From CAZMOK01 sp964644135 (GTDB lineage: Bacteria; Bacteroidota; Bacteroidia; Bacteroidales; JAGOPY01), in the NCBI GenBank assembly GCA_964644135.1, contig CAZXWD010000016.1, forward strand, positions 1-45,008: DNA of 45,008 nt, read 5' to 3'. The position numbers and the translations under genes are program-made. Numbering within the stretch: the first letter of the stretch is position 1; each line of letters begins with the position of its first letter. Below are positions 25,698 through 34,195 of the stretch, piece after piece. The notes below the pieces were generated by a model. The model saw nothing but the letters and a program-made list of their open reading frames with translations. It was not told the origin of the DNA and did no database searches.

Positions 25698-26624
25698 ATG
25701 AGCTTCAAGAATGCATTCTGGGGGATCTTGCTCGTTGCCATAGGGGCATTGTTCCTGCTTAAAAATCTCGACCTGATCTATTTCAGCTGGTGGGATATGT
25801 GGCGTTTGTGGCCGGTGCTGCTTGTGTTTATAGGAATTTCGATCCTTCCTGTCAAGGCAGGGATCAAAGTGTTATTATCCCTGGTAACGGTCCTTATCGC
25901 TGCCCTGATATTGATCTCGAATCCCTCCTGGGGTCCCCGGTGGCCTTTCGACATTCGATGGGAATCAAGGTCGGACAGGACAGAGGAACGCGAAGGAAGA
26001 CGAATTGAGGACCAACAGATCTCAGAGGCTTTTGATCCGATCACAACCGAGGCCCTGCTTGATTTTGACGCTGCAGCGGGTGATTTCAATATTGATGGGA
26101 TCACAAGCGAACTTTTTGAGTTTGAAAAAGAGGGCAACCTGGGCCAGTATAGTTACTCGCTTAAGGATATGGGCAGCAGGAAAGAAGTGCATATTACACT
26201 TGACAAAGTCAGGGGCAACCGCAGGAGTATCAGGAATGAGGTAAACCTGAGCCTTAATCCCACTCCGGTATGGGATATGAACATCGATGTAGGGGCCGCA
26301 GAGATAGATCTCGACTTAAGGGATTTCCAGATAAAAGAATTAAACATCGACGGGGGAGCCTCATCAGTGGATATCTATCTTGGTGACTTATACACAACAA
26401 CCACAGTGAACATCAATGCCGGCGTTACCTCAATTACAGTGAGGATACCTGAAACAGCCGCATGTGAGCTTAATACGGATGCCATACTGACAGCAAAAAA
26501 CCTTGATGATTTTACCAAAGTAACATCAGGTACCTATGTAACCGACAATTTTGAGGATGCTGAAAAGAACTTCGTTATCAATGTAGAGGTTGCTGTATCG
26601 AGCCTGACAATACGAAGGTACTGA
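25698..26624 (+). CDS. LiaF-like membrane protein with C-terminal adhesin-like beta domain
   Basis: 308 residues. The first ~80 form a LiaF/DUF5668-type hydrophobic hairpin set (AFWGILLVAIGALFLLKNLDLIYFSWWDMWRLWPVLLVFIGI, VLLSLVTVLIAALILIS). After a charged linker (RSDRTEEREGRRIEDQ) comes a repetitive beta domain (~115-308: LLDFDAAAGDFNIDG, NIDVGAAEIDLDLRDFQIKELNIDGGASSVDIYLGD, NINAGVTSITVRIP) like the LiaF C-terminal or DUF4097 beta-helix-like region. LiaF-type proteins modulate envelope-stress signalling in Firmicutes; the role in Bacteroidota is unproven. It is co-transcribed with the PspC gene. No histidine kinase is adjacent. Confidence 0.8.
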   Translation: MSFKNAFWGILLVAIGALFLLKNLDLIYFSWWDMWRLWPVLLVFIGISILPVKAGIKVLLSLVTVLIAALILISNPSWGPRWPFDIRWESRSDRTEEREGRRIEDQQISEAFDPITTEALLDFDAAAGDFNIDGITSELFEFEKEGNLGQYSYSLKDMGSRKEVHITLDKVRGNRRSIRNEVNLSLNPTPVWDMNIDVGAAEIDLDLRDFQIKELNIDGGASSVDIYLGDLYTTTTVNINAGVTSITVRIPETAACELNTDAILTAKNLDDFTKVTSGTYVTDNFEDAEKNFVINVEVAVSSLTIRRY

Positions 26625-26700
26625 GATGTATTCCTGATATGCAACAGAACCGGATACTTGCCTGTGATATCCATTTTCTGAATTGATTGGCATTTTAGGA

Positions 26701-26729
26701 TTGTCAGACCTATTATTTGTCTATTTTTG
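26701..26729 (+). promoter_or_regulatory. Bacteroidota-type promoter of the TonB receptor gene
   Basis: TTG at 26701-26703, 18-base spacer, then TATTTTTG (26722-26729), an exact TAnnTTTG. Expected transcription start about 26735, 24 bases before the ATG at 26759. Confidence 0.6.
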
Positions 26730-26758
26730 TGCATTCTGCTAAAAATAGTTAGTGTCTG

Positions 26759-29071
26759 ATGAGAAAATTACTGCTTATCGCTTTCTTTGCTCTTATTTCG
26801 AACATTTTACTTTCTCAAACGGGTATCATAAGGGGGTTTGTATATGAAAAAAGCACCGGAGAACCTGTTATTTACACCAATGTGTACCTCCAAAATACCT
26901 CCCTGGGCTCTTCAACGGATATAAACGGATATTTCCAGATCTCAAAAATTCCGCCGGGCGAGTACACACTCATAGTCACCTATCTTGGGTTTGATACACT
27001 CAAAATGCCGGTTTATGTTCAGGCTGATGATATCATCACTGAACAGCTCTATCTTACCGGAGGTACGGTGAACCTGAAGACTTTTAATGTATCGGCCGAA
27101 AGGATAGAAGCCACAACCGAGACCAGGACTTCAGTGGTCAAGATCACCCCAAAGGAGATCAACCAGATACCCTCCATTGGTGGCCAGCCCGACCTGGCCC
27201 AGTACCTCCAGGTTTTACCAGGGGTAGTTTTTACCGGTGACCAGGGTGGCGAGCTCTATATACGGGGAGGATCCCCCATTCAGAACAAGGTATTGCTTGA
27301 TGGAATGACCCTTTACAAAGCATTCCATTCAATAGGTCTTTTCTCTGTTTTTGAGACTGACATTATCAGGACGGCGGATATTTATACCGGAGGTTTCGGC
27401 GCAGAATACGGCGGCAGGATATCATCTGTAATGGATATACGCACACGCGACGGCAATGCGCAGCATATTTCAGGAAAGGTTTCCGCCAGTACTTTCGGGG
27501 CCGGACTGCTGGTGGAAGGCCCGATCGTCAATCCCGTAAAGAACGAATCGGGCGGCGGTTCATCCTTTATTCTTTCCTTTAAGAACTCATATCTGAAAGA
27601 AACATCCAAAACCCTTTATGACTACGCTGATACCAACGGCCTTCCATTTAATTTTACTGATGTTTACGGGAAGATCACCCTCCATTCCAAAAACGGCAGT
27701 AAAGTGAACTTCTATGGTTTCCATTACCGCGACAATGTTGATGATTTCAAGGCTATTTCTGACTTCAACTGGAAGTCAACCGGCTTTGGTGCCAATTTCC
27801 TGGTCATTCCCGGACGTTCACCGGTGCTTATAGAAGGGCATATTGCCTACAGTGATTACAAGATGGCACTCACCGAAGACTTGAGCCCTGAAAGGACAAG
27901 TTCGATAAATGGATTTGACATCGGGCTTGATTTTTCATATTTCTTCGGTAGGGACGAACTTAAATATGGCATACAGCTTCTGGGATCTACCACAGATTAT
28001 TATTTCATAAACGCGGCCAACAGGGTAATACAGCAACGGCAAAACACTACTGAAATAGGAGCTTTTTTAAAATATAAGGCCGTCGTAGGAAAGTTCATAA
28101 TAGAGCCGAGTTTCAGGCTGCAATGGTATGCATCACTGTCGGAAATGTCACCTGAGCCCAGGCTGGCTATAAAATACAATGCCACCGATGCTTTCAGGAT
28201 CAAATTCGCCGGGGGCATGTATTCACAGAACCTGATCAGTGCCAGGTCCGACCGTGATGTTGTGAACCTTTTTTACGGCTTCCTGTCGGGGCCTGATAAC
28301 CTTCCGGCAAGGTTCGACGGTGATGAGGTGACTTCAAAACTGCAGAAAGCATCCCACCTTATCCTTGGGTTTGAGGCCGATCTTTCAAGCAATCTAAAAG
28401 CTAATGTGGAAGGCTATTACAAGTACTTTAGCCAGCTTACCAACCTGAACAGGAACAAAATATTTGATGAAAACAAGGCCCCTGAAAAGCCCGACCTGCT
28501 CAAAAAAGATTTTATCATAGAAAAGGGAAATGCTTACGGTATAGACTTAACGCTTAAATACGAGGAGAGGCGTTACAACTTATGGGCGGTATATTCTTAT
28601 GGGATTGTCGACAGGTACTATGAGAACATTGAGGGTGAGCTCGAACATTATCATCCCCATTTCGACCGGAGGCATAACGTGAATCTTGTGGCCACAGTAA
28701 TACTGGGCGATAAATTCGACTGGGAGATCAGCGGCAGGTGGAACCTTGGTACCGCATTTCCGTTCACACAAACCCAGGGATACTACGAGAAGATCAACTT
28801 TGACAAAATTTACACCGATTATACCGATCAGAACGGTGAACTGGGCTTTCTGTATGCCGATCTTAACGGTGGAAGGCTTTCTGATTATCACCGCCTCGAC
28901 ATTAACATAAAGAAAAGGTTCCTTTTAAGCGAGCGGTCATCTATTGAGGTGGATGCCAGTGTGGTAAATGTTTACAACAGGAAAAATGTATTCTACATAG
29001 ACCGTCTCACTCAGGAAACAATCTATCAGCTACCGATAATGCCCAGCCTGGGCATTACCTGGCGTTTTTAA
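26759..29071 (+). CDS. TonB-dependent outer membrane receptor with carboxypeptidase-regulatory-like N-terminal domain
   Basis: 770 residues. Signal peptide 1-19 (LLIAFFALISNILLSQ). Residues ~22-105 are a CarboxypepD_reg-like beta domain (GIIRGFVYEKSTGEPVIYTNVYLQNTSLGSSTDINGYFQISKIPPGEYTL in overlapping segments). The plug domain follows (~120-235: VKITPKEINQIPSIGGQPDLAQYLQVLPG, GELYIRGGSPIQNKVLLDGMTLY, GFGAEYGGRISSVMDIRTRDG). The rest is a 22-stranded barrel ending ITWRF with the expected terminal Phe. It is shorter than typical SusC and has no SusD neighbour, so it is more likely a non-glycan receptor. A two-part promoter precedes it and the peptidase gene follows 24 bases later. The substrate is unknown. 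Confidence 0.92.
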   Translation: MRKLLLIAFFALISNILLSQTGIIRGFVYEKSTGEPVIYTNVYLQNTSLGSSTDINGYFQISKIPPGEYTLIVTYLGFDTLKMPVYVQADDIITEQLYLTGGTVNLKTFNVSAERIEATTETRTSVVKITPKEINQIPSIGGQPDLAQYLQVLPGVVFTGDQGGELYIRGGSPIQNKVLLDGMTLYKAFHSIGLFSVFETDIIRTADIYTGGFGAEYGGRISSVMDIRTRDGNAQHISGKVSASTFGAGLLVEGPIVNPVKNESGGGSSFILSFKNSYLKETSKTLYDYADTNGLPFNFTDVYGKITLHSKNGSKVNFYGFHYRDNVDDFKAISDFNWKSTGFGANFLVIPGRSPVLIEGHIAYSDYKMALTEDLSPERTSSINGFDIGLDFSYFFGRDELKYGIQLLGSTTDYYFINAANRVIQQRQNTTEIGAFLKYKAVVGKFIIEPSFRLQWYASLSEMSPEPRLAIKYNATDAFRIKFAGGMYSQNLISARSDRDVVNLFYGFLSGPDNLPARFDGDEVTSKLQKASHLILGFEADLSSNLKANVEGYYKYFSQLTNLNRNKIFDENKAPEKPDLLKKDFIIEKGNAYGIDLTLKYEERRYNLWAVYSYGIVDRYYENIEGELEHYHPHFDRRHNVNLVATVILGDKFDWEISGRWNLGTAFPFTQTQGYYEKINFDKIYTDYTDQNGELGFLYADLNGGRLSDYHRLDINIKKRFLLSERSSIEVDASVVNVYNRKNVFYIDRLTQETIYQLPIMPSLGITWRF

Positions 29072-29095
29072 TGTATAATCAACGATCAGGCCAAT

Positions 29096-31014
29096 ATGAA
29101 AACCAGTATTTCTTACAGGTATTTGCTGCTTATCCTGGCAGTATTGCCATTTACATCATGTATGAACGGAAAAAAAGAGGTTTCTATGAATGCTCCCGAT
29201 GCCAAAAAGATCAACAAAGAACTTACTATTCATGGTGATACAAGGATTGATCCCTATTACTGGATGAATGAAAGGGAAGATCCGGCAGTCAAAGCTTACC
29301 TTGAAAAGGAGAATGAATACACCAAAACGGTAATGCAACATACCGGGAGGTTGCAGGAAGAACTCTACGACGAAATCGTGGGGAGGATAAAACAGACCGA
29401 TATGTCGGTACCCTACAAACTGAACGGCTACTATTACTATACAAGATACGAGGAGGGTAAGGAGTACCCCATCTTCTGCAGGAAAAAGGGCACCCTGGAT
29501 TCAGGAGAGGAGATCATGCTTGATGTGAATGAAATGGCCGAAGGGTACAGTTATTACCAGGTGGGAAGCCTCAAGGTGAGCAGTAACAACAATCTGCTTG
29601 CTTTTTCGGTAGACACCCTCAGCAGGAGGATCTATGATGTTTTTGTCAAAGACCTTACAACCGGGAAGATACTTCCCGGAAAACTGGAAGGTACATCGGG
29701 TAACCTCGACTGGGCCAACGACAACGAAACACTCTTTTATGTAACCCGCGACGAAACGCTGAGACCAGAGAAGATCTGGAGGCACAGGATCGGNNNNNNN
29801 NNNNNNNNNNNNNNNNNNNNNNNNNNNNNNNNNNNNNNNNNNNNNNNNNNNNNNNNNNNNNNNNNNNNNNNNNNNNNNNNNNNNNNNNNNNNNTCCCTCA
29901 CAGGGAGGATGTGCTATTGGAAGATTTTGAGCTTTTCAAAGGGTATCTTTCACTGCTAGAGAGGGACAATGGCCTTACCCGGATAAGAGTTATCAACCAG
30001 AATAAGAATGAGGATTATTATATTGATTTCAAAGAGCAGGTCTATCTTACCTACTTCTCAACGAATCCCGATTTCGACAGTGAGTTGCTAAGAATAGGAT
30101 ATACCTCAATGACCACCCCCAATACAGTTTACGATTTCAATATGAGAACACACAACAGGGAATTGCTGAAGCAACAGGAGGTTGTTGGCGGATATGAGCC
30201 GGATGATTATTTTACCGAGCGTTTATGGGCTGAAGCAGACGACGGAACCAGGATACCCCTTTCTGTAGTTTACAAAAAGGGCCTCAAAAAAGATGGCAGC
30301 AATCCGCTGTTACTTTATGGTTATGGTTCGTACGGTGCCAGCATGGACCCATACTTCAGCTCAGTGAGGCTCAGCCTTCTCGACAGGGGATTTGTTTTTA
30401 CTCTTGCCCATATCAGGGGAGGGGAGGAACTGGGGCGTGACTGGTACGACAACGGAAAACTGCTCAAAAAAAAGAACACATTCACTGACTTCATCAATTG
30501 TGCGCAGCATCTTGTCGAAAAGGATTACACAAGCAGCGACAAACTTGCTGTTATGGGAGGAAGTGCCGGCGGATTGCTTATCGGTGCCGTGGTGAATATG
30601 GAACCCGGCCTGTTCAGGGCTGCCATTGCAGCAGTTCCTTTTGTGGATGTGGTAACCACCATGCTGGATGAATCAATACCCCTCACAACGGGCGAATATG
30701 ATGAATGGGGAAACCCTAATGATGAGGAGTACTACAGGTATATGCTATCGTATTCGCCATACGACAATGTGAAAGCACAGGCATACCCTGCCATGCTGAT
30801 CACTACCGGATTTCATGATTCGCAGGTCCAGTATTGGGAACCGGCAAAGTGGATCGCAAGGTTGAGGGATCTCAATACCGGTGAGCACCCGTTGCTGCTG
30901 TACACCAATATGGATTTCGGGCACGGCGGGGCATCAGGACGTTTTGAGCGTTATAAAGAAACCGCCCTTGAATACGCTTTTTTACTTGACCAATTGGGAG
31001 TTTATAAAAAGTAA
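29096..31014 (+). CDS. ptrB: Oligopeptidase B-like S9A peptidase, predicted lipoprotein (interrupted by assembly gap)
   Basis: One gene broken by gap 2. Before the gap: lipobox LAVLPFTSC, then the propeller start (DTRIDPYYWMNEREDPAVKAYLEKEN, YYYTRYEEGKEYPIFCRKK). After the gap the frame resumes at 29894 with PHREDVLLEDFELFKGYL, the expected continuation; a GTG at 29911 is an internal Val, not a start. The hydrolase domain has GYGSYGASMDPYFS, AHIRGGEELGRDWYDNGK, nucleophile MGGSAGG, catalytic Asp in GFHDSQV and His in DFGHGGASGR. The family cleaves after basic residues in short peptides. Roughly 85-100 residues are missing by family length, so the gap is larger than 100 bases. A lipidated form is notable because the best-known OpdB enzymes are cytosolic. 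Confidence 0.9.
29794..29893. other. Assembly gap (100 N)
   Basis: Exactly 100 N inside the oligopeptidase gene. The flanking frames do not agree across 100 bases, so the true length differs. Conserved sequence on both sides shows one continuous gene. Confidence 0.97.
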
Positions 31015-31041
31015 TTTCTTTAGCCGGTTTTTCTTTCAATC

Positions 31042-31752
31042 TTACTTGATCTCAAGCTTGAAGCCAGTCCCGTGTATATTCTTTATGGATATGTTGGGAT
31101 CGTCTTTCAGGTATTTTCTCAGTTTTGCGATAAAAACATCCATGCTCCTCCCGATGAAATAGTCATCATCGCCCCAGACCGATTTCAAAGCTGTTTCGCG
31201 GGTCAGCAATTTATTCTGATGCTCGCAGAGGAGTTTTAGCAATGCATTTTCTTTTCGTGTAAGAGTTTTATCTTCTTCGCCCTTGCGCAGGATCATGTTT
31301 TCTGAGTCGAATTCATATGTTCCGATCTTATAGATCTTCTGTTTACCGGCAGAATTAATTATCTCCTGCTGGGTCTCGCATCTTTTGAGTATAGCTTCTA
31401 TCCTGAGGCTCAGTTCTTCTGTGCTGAAGGGCTTTGTAATGTAATCGTCACATCCTGTCCTGAAACCTTTAATGCGGTCTTCCTTCAAAGATTTTGCTGT
31501 AAGGAAAATGATAGGCACTGTTTTGTCAATCTGCCTGATTTCCTCAGCCAGCGTGAAGCCGTCTTTCTTCGGCATCATTATATCAAGGACGCATAGAGAA
31601 AAATCATTGTCGTTAAAGGCATGATAGCCCTCTTCGCCATCTTTACAGAGGACGATATCATAGTCAAGCATTTCAAGATAATCCTGCAGCACGAGGCTGA
31701 GGTTGGGATCATCCTCAACAAGCAGTACTTTAGTTTTGGTTTTGCTCATCAT
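31042..31752 (-). CDS. OmpR/PhoB-family response regulator (RprY-like)
   Basis: 236 residues. Receiver domain 1-125: acidic pocket VEDDPN, phospho-acceptor Asp in LCVLDIMMPKKDG, Thr in FLTAKS, Lys in ITKPFS. The C-terminal winged-helix output domain (~140-236) has RKENALLKLLCEHQNKLLTRETALKSVWGDDDYFIGRSMDVFIAKLRKYLKDDPN and the GTGFKLE wing. It resembles the RprY type of Bacteroides by eye. It overlaps the histidine kinase gene by 23 bases. Four TTAAC repeats at 10-11-base spacing upstream of the kinase gene have the layout expected for binding of an OmpR-family dimer, so autoregulation is likely (inference). Confidence 0.93.
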   Translation of the reverse strand: MMSKTKTKVLLVEDDPNLSLVLQDYLEMLDYDIVLCKDGEEGYHAFNDNDFSLCVLDIMMPKKDGFTLAEEIRQIDKTVPIIFLTAKSLKEDRIKGFRTGCDDYITKPFSTEELSLRIEAILKRCETQQEIINSAGKQKIYKIGTYEFDSENMILRKGEEDKTLTRKENALLKLLCEHQNKLLTRETALKSVWGDDDYFIGRSMDVFIAKLRKYLKDDPNISIKNIHGTGFKLEIK

Positions 31753-33025
31753 CGTGCACTGGTTTTATATCGAAAGGTAAATATATATCAAATCTGCTTC
31801 CCTTTCCAAGTTCACTGCTTACTTTTACAGAACCCTTGTGGGCTTCTATAACGGTCTTAACGTAAAAAAGCCCCAGTCCGAAGCCCTTGGCATCGTATAT
31901 ATTACCGGTAGGGACCCGGTAAAGCCTCTTGAATATGAGTTTCTGATTTTCCTGACTTATTCCTATTCCCTTGTCCTCGATGGATATGACAATTCCATTG
32001 TTTTCATTTTTTGTTGTAACTGTTACCTCAGGACTTTCGGGAGAATACTTATTGGCATTGTCGAGGAGATTGGTAAAAACATTCCTGAGGTGTTCCCTGT
32101 CTCCATAAACATTGAATTTTTTCGCATAAAGAACAGTAAAGATCACACCATTCCTTTTCTTGACTATGAGGTTATAGTTACTTACAGCCTTTACAAGGAT
32201 CTTATGGATATCGATCTCCTTTATTTTCAGTTTCAGGTCCCCCTTGTCGAGCAGGGTCATGTTGAGGATATGCTCAACATGGTGCTGTAAACGGGCATTT
32301 TCGTCAAAGATCACAGATGCATATCTCTTTGTTTTGTTAGGGTCTTCGTATATCTTCTTACCCATAAGCATTTCACTGGCGAGGGAAATAGTTGAAATGG
32401 GGGTTTTGAGCTCATGGGTCATGTTGTTAAAAAAATCGGTCTTCATCTCCGATAAATTCTTTTGCTTGAGGAAAAAATTGATCGTGAAGTAGAAGGCTAA
32501 CATGATGACTATCAGGAATACCACTGTAAGCACCAGCCATAACAACATGTCGATAAGGATGATACTGCTCTGGTTGGAAAAGTAGGCCGACAGTGCATAC
32601 CTGTCGGAGTCACGGAAACCGGTAAGACGTAACTGGTGTTTAGAATCAATGATCTCTTGAGTATAATTACCATAATTACCGGTAACAACTGTGTCCTCCT
32701 TTCTGTCGATAATTGCATAATAGTAATTATCTGTGATCTTCATGCAGCCAAACTCGTCCTTTATGGAACGTACAAGGTGTTCATTCTTTACCTGCTCAAT
32801 TTTAGGGATATTCGACCAGGGGGAGTCATCATCCGCATCAAGCTCAAGGGAATACCGCATTTGCAATTGGTTAGCCACACTTTTCAGGGCAATGAGCACT
32901 GAGTTACTGAATTGTTCCTCTTTCAGGTCGTAAGCTTTCTTCACCCAGTAAACCTGGGTTATGGCTATCCCCAGAAGAGATGCATAGGTAACCAGGATAA
33001 TGAGGGTGATATTTTTCTTCATCAA
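31730..33025 (-). CDS. Membrane sensor histidine kinase (RprX-like)
   Basis: 431 residues. Transmembrane helix at about 6-26 (TLIILVTYASLLGIAITQVYW), a ~130-residue periplasmic sensor part with several Tyr and Asp residues, and a second helix at about 155-185 (ILIDMLLWLVLTVVFLIVIMLAFYFTINFFL). Then the HisKA dimer domain with the phospho-acceptor His in FFNNMTHELKTPISTISLASEML and the HATPase: N-box FTNLLDNANKYSP, G1 IEDKGIGIS, F/G2 GFGLGLFYVKTVIEAH. All kinase motifs are intact. The cognate regulator overlaps its 3' end. The signal is unknown; the divergent Cys-rich secreted protein is the best candidate target. Confidence 0.93.
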   Translation of the reverse strand: MMKKNITLIILVTYASLLGIAITQVYWVKKAYDLKEEQFSNSVLIALKSVANQLQMRYSLELDADDDSPWSNIPKIEQVKNEHLVRSIKDEFGCMKITDNYYYAIIDRKEDTVVTGNYGNYTQEIIDSKHQLRLTGFRDSDRYALSAYFSNQSSIILIDMLLWLVLTVVFLIVIMLAFYFTINFFLKQKNLSEMKTDFFNNMTHELKTPISTISLASEMLMGKKIYEDPNKTKRYASVIFDENARLQHHVEHILNMTLLDKGDLKLKIKEIDIHKILVKAVSNYNLIVKKRNGVIFTVLYAKKFNVYGDREHLRNVFTNLLDNANKYSPESPEVTVTTKNENNGIVISIEDKGIGISQENQKLIFKRLYRVPTGNIYDAKGFGLGLFYVKTVIEAHKGSVKVSSELGKGSRFDIYLPFDIKPVHDDEQNQN

Positions 33026-33062
33026 GACAAATTTAGTCCTTGTGAATCAGAGCATTATTATA

Positions 33063-33100
33063 TTAACGTTTCGTTAACAGTTTTTAACAAGCGATTAACA
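33063..33100. promoter_or_regulatory. Four-copy TTAAC operator array, likely response-regulator binding site
   Basis: TTAAC occurs at 33063, 33074, 33084 and 33095, spaced 11, 10 and 11 bases, on one face of the helix. The last three copies read TTAACA. The last copy ends ~22 bases before the -7 element TACATTTG (33122-33129), exactly where a -33 element is expected and absent. PhoB- and PmrA-type regulators bind direct repeats at 11-base spacing. Confidence 0.6.
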
Positions 33101-33121
33101 GGAAGGGGCAGGATGACGCAT

Positions 33122-33129
33122 TACATTTG
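33122..33129 (+). promoter_or_regulatory. -7 element of the Cys-rich protein gene
   Basis: TACATTTG, an exact TAnnTTTG. No TTG -33 element upstream, but the TTAAC array occupies that position, suggesting an activator-dependent promoter. The start codon is at 33177, leaving a ~40-base leader. Confidence 0.55.
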
Positions 33130-33176
33130 TCATGTCAACTTAAAGATCTAATTAACAATCTCTAAAATTCAAAAGT

Positions 33177-33482
33177 ATGAAAAAAGTAGTTCTCGCACTT
33201 GGCTTTTTCGCATTCATTCTCTTCGGCGCTGTTACTGTTGATAATGTTTCAGCAGCCACAACAGGAGTAGAAATTGTTGAACTTGACAAGGATCCGGCCA
33301 AGGATGGTGATAAGAAAAAGGCAGAAGTTAAGGAAGAAAAAGCTTGTGCAAGTGCTTCTAAGGCTTCTGACAAAGGATGTTGCGCCAAATCATCAAAATG
33401 TGGTGACAAAACATCCACTTCTATGGCCTCTAAAGGCGACTGTGCAAAAGACTGTTCGAAAGAATGCCCTGATAAAAAGTAA
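33177..33482 (+). CDS. Small secreted Cys/Lys-rich protein
   Basis: 101 residues. Signal peptide 1-26 (VVLALGFFAFILFGAVTVDNVSA), so the mature protein has about 75 residues. It is of low complexity: Lys and Asp/Glu rich, with seven cysteines at 57, 68, 69, 75, 89, 93 and 97 (ACASAS, GCCAKSSKCGDK, GDCAKDCSKECPDKK). There is no lipobox. The Cys spacing suggests metal binding or a disulfide-rich peptide, in the manner of metallothioneins, but I recognise no family. It is divergent from the histidine kinase/regulator pair across 151 bases containing the TTAAC array, and has its own terminator. I read it as the probable output or ligand of that two-component system (inference). Confidence 0.8.
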   Translation: MKKVVLALGFFAFILFGAVTVDNVSAATTGVEIVELDKDPAKDGDKKKAEVKEEKACASASKASDKGCCAKSSKCGDKTSTSMASKGDCAKDCSKECPDKK

Positions 33483-33513
33483 TTTTTTTTCAATTAATTA
33501 ATTTGGTTTTTGG

Positions 33514-33542
33514 CCTCCCACTTAGCGGTGGGGGGTTTTTTT
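33514..33542 (+). terminator. Terminator after the Cys-rich protein gene
   Basis: Stem CCTCCCAC (33514-33521) with GTGGGGGG (33528-33535), one G-U pair, 6-base loop, then seven T. Confidence 0.85.
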
Positions 33543-33615
33543 ATGCTCCATCAAAACGCCTGGGTGAAAATAAAAATTACCTGTAAAAACTTGAGAATAG
33601 AGCCGGTTGGTAATG

Positions 33616-34068
33616 TCATTCACGGTTTTTGGTGTCGATAATAATTGTTACGGGACCACTGTTGACCAGGCTGACTTCCATTCTTGCGCCAAATTCACCC
33701 GATTCCACGTCCCTTCCCGTGAAGTTGGAGATCTTTTCCTTGAACGATCCATACAGGGGTATGGCTTTTTCCGGTGCAGCGGCTTTAATATAAGAAGGCC
33801 GGTTGCCTTTTCTGGTGCTTGCATGAAGGGTAAACTGGCTTACCACGAGTACCTGTCCACCAACATCATTAACCGAAAGGTTCATTATACCTTCTGCATC
33901 ATCGAATATCCTGAGGCGCGATATCTTCCCTGCCAGCCATTCAATGTCCTCTTCATTATCTTCATCCACTATTCCCAGAAGGACAAGCATTCCTACTGAT
34001 ATACTGCCGGTAATCTTGCCATTAACCTGCACTTCTGCTTGTTTTACCCTTTGTATAACTGCTCTCAT
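33616..34068 (-). CDS. dtd: D-aminoacyl-tRNA deacylase
   Basis: 150 residues, the standard DTD length. Diagnostic motifs are intact: SQFTLHAST (conserved SQxTL) in the middle and NSGPVTIIIDT at the C-terminus (the GP motif carrying the cross-subunit Gly-cisPro and Thr). It begins MRAVIQRVKQAEVQVNGKITGSI as usual. The enzyme hydrolyses D-amino acids, and glycine mischarged on tRNA-Ala, from tRNA in the cytoplasm. It stands alone, divergent from pdxJ. Confidence 0.96.
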   Translation of the reverse strand: MRAVIQRVKQAEVQVNGKITGSISVGMLVLLGIVDEDNEEDIEWLAGKISRLRIFDDAEGIMNLSVNDVGGQVLVVSQFTLHASTRKGNRPSYIKAAAPEKAIPLYGSFKEKISNFTGRDVESGEFGARMEVSLVNSGPVTIIIDTKNRE

Positions 34069-34169
34069 TGCTTTAATTCATTAACAGGTCCCTAAAATAT
34101 AAAATTAGGTCAAGAGAAAGCAGGTAAAGCCGGATTTCTTTAATATGCATACTTCACCGTCTAATTTGT

Positions 34170-34177
34170 TAGATTTG
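34170..34177 (+). promoter_or_regulatory. Candidate -7 element of pdxJ
   Basis: TAGATTTG, an exact TAnnTTTG, 18 bases before the pdxJ ATG at 34196. No clear -33 partner. Confidence 0.4.
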
Positions 34178-34195
34178 TAGAACAATTTATCTGAA

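Noticed and set aside
29911..29913. Separate peptidase gene starting at a GTG after gap 2
   Set aside because: The frame is open back to the gap edge with conserved PHRED residues before the GTG, so it is an internal Val of the interrupted gene.
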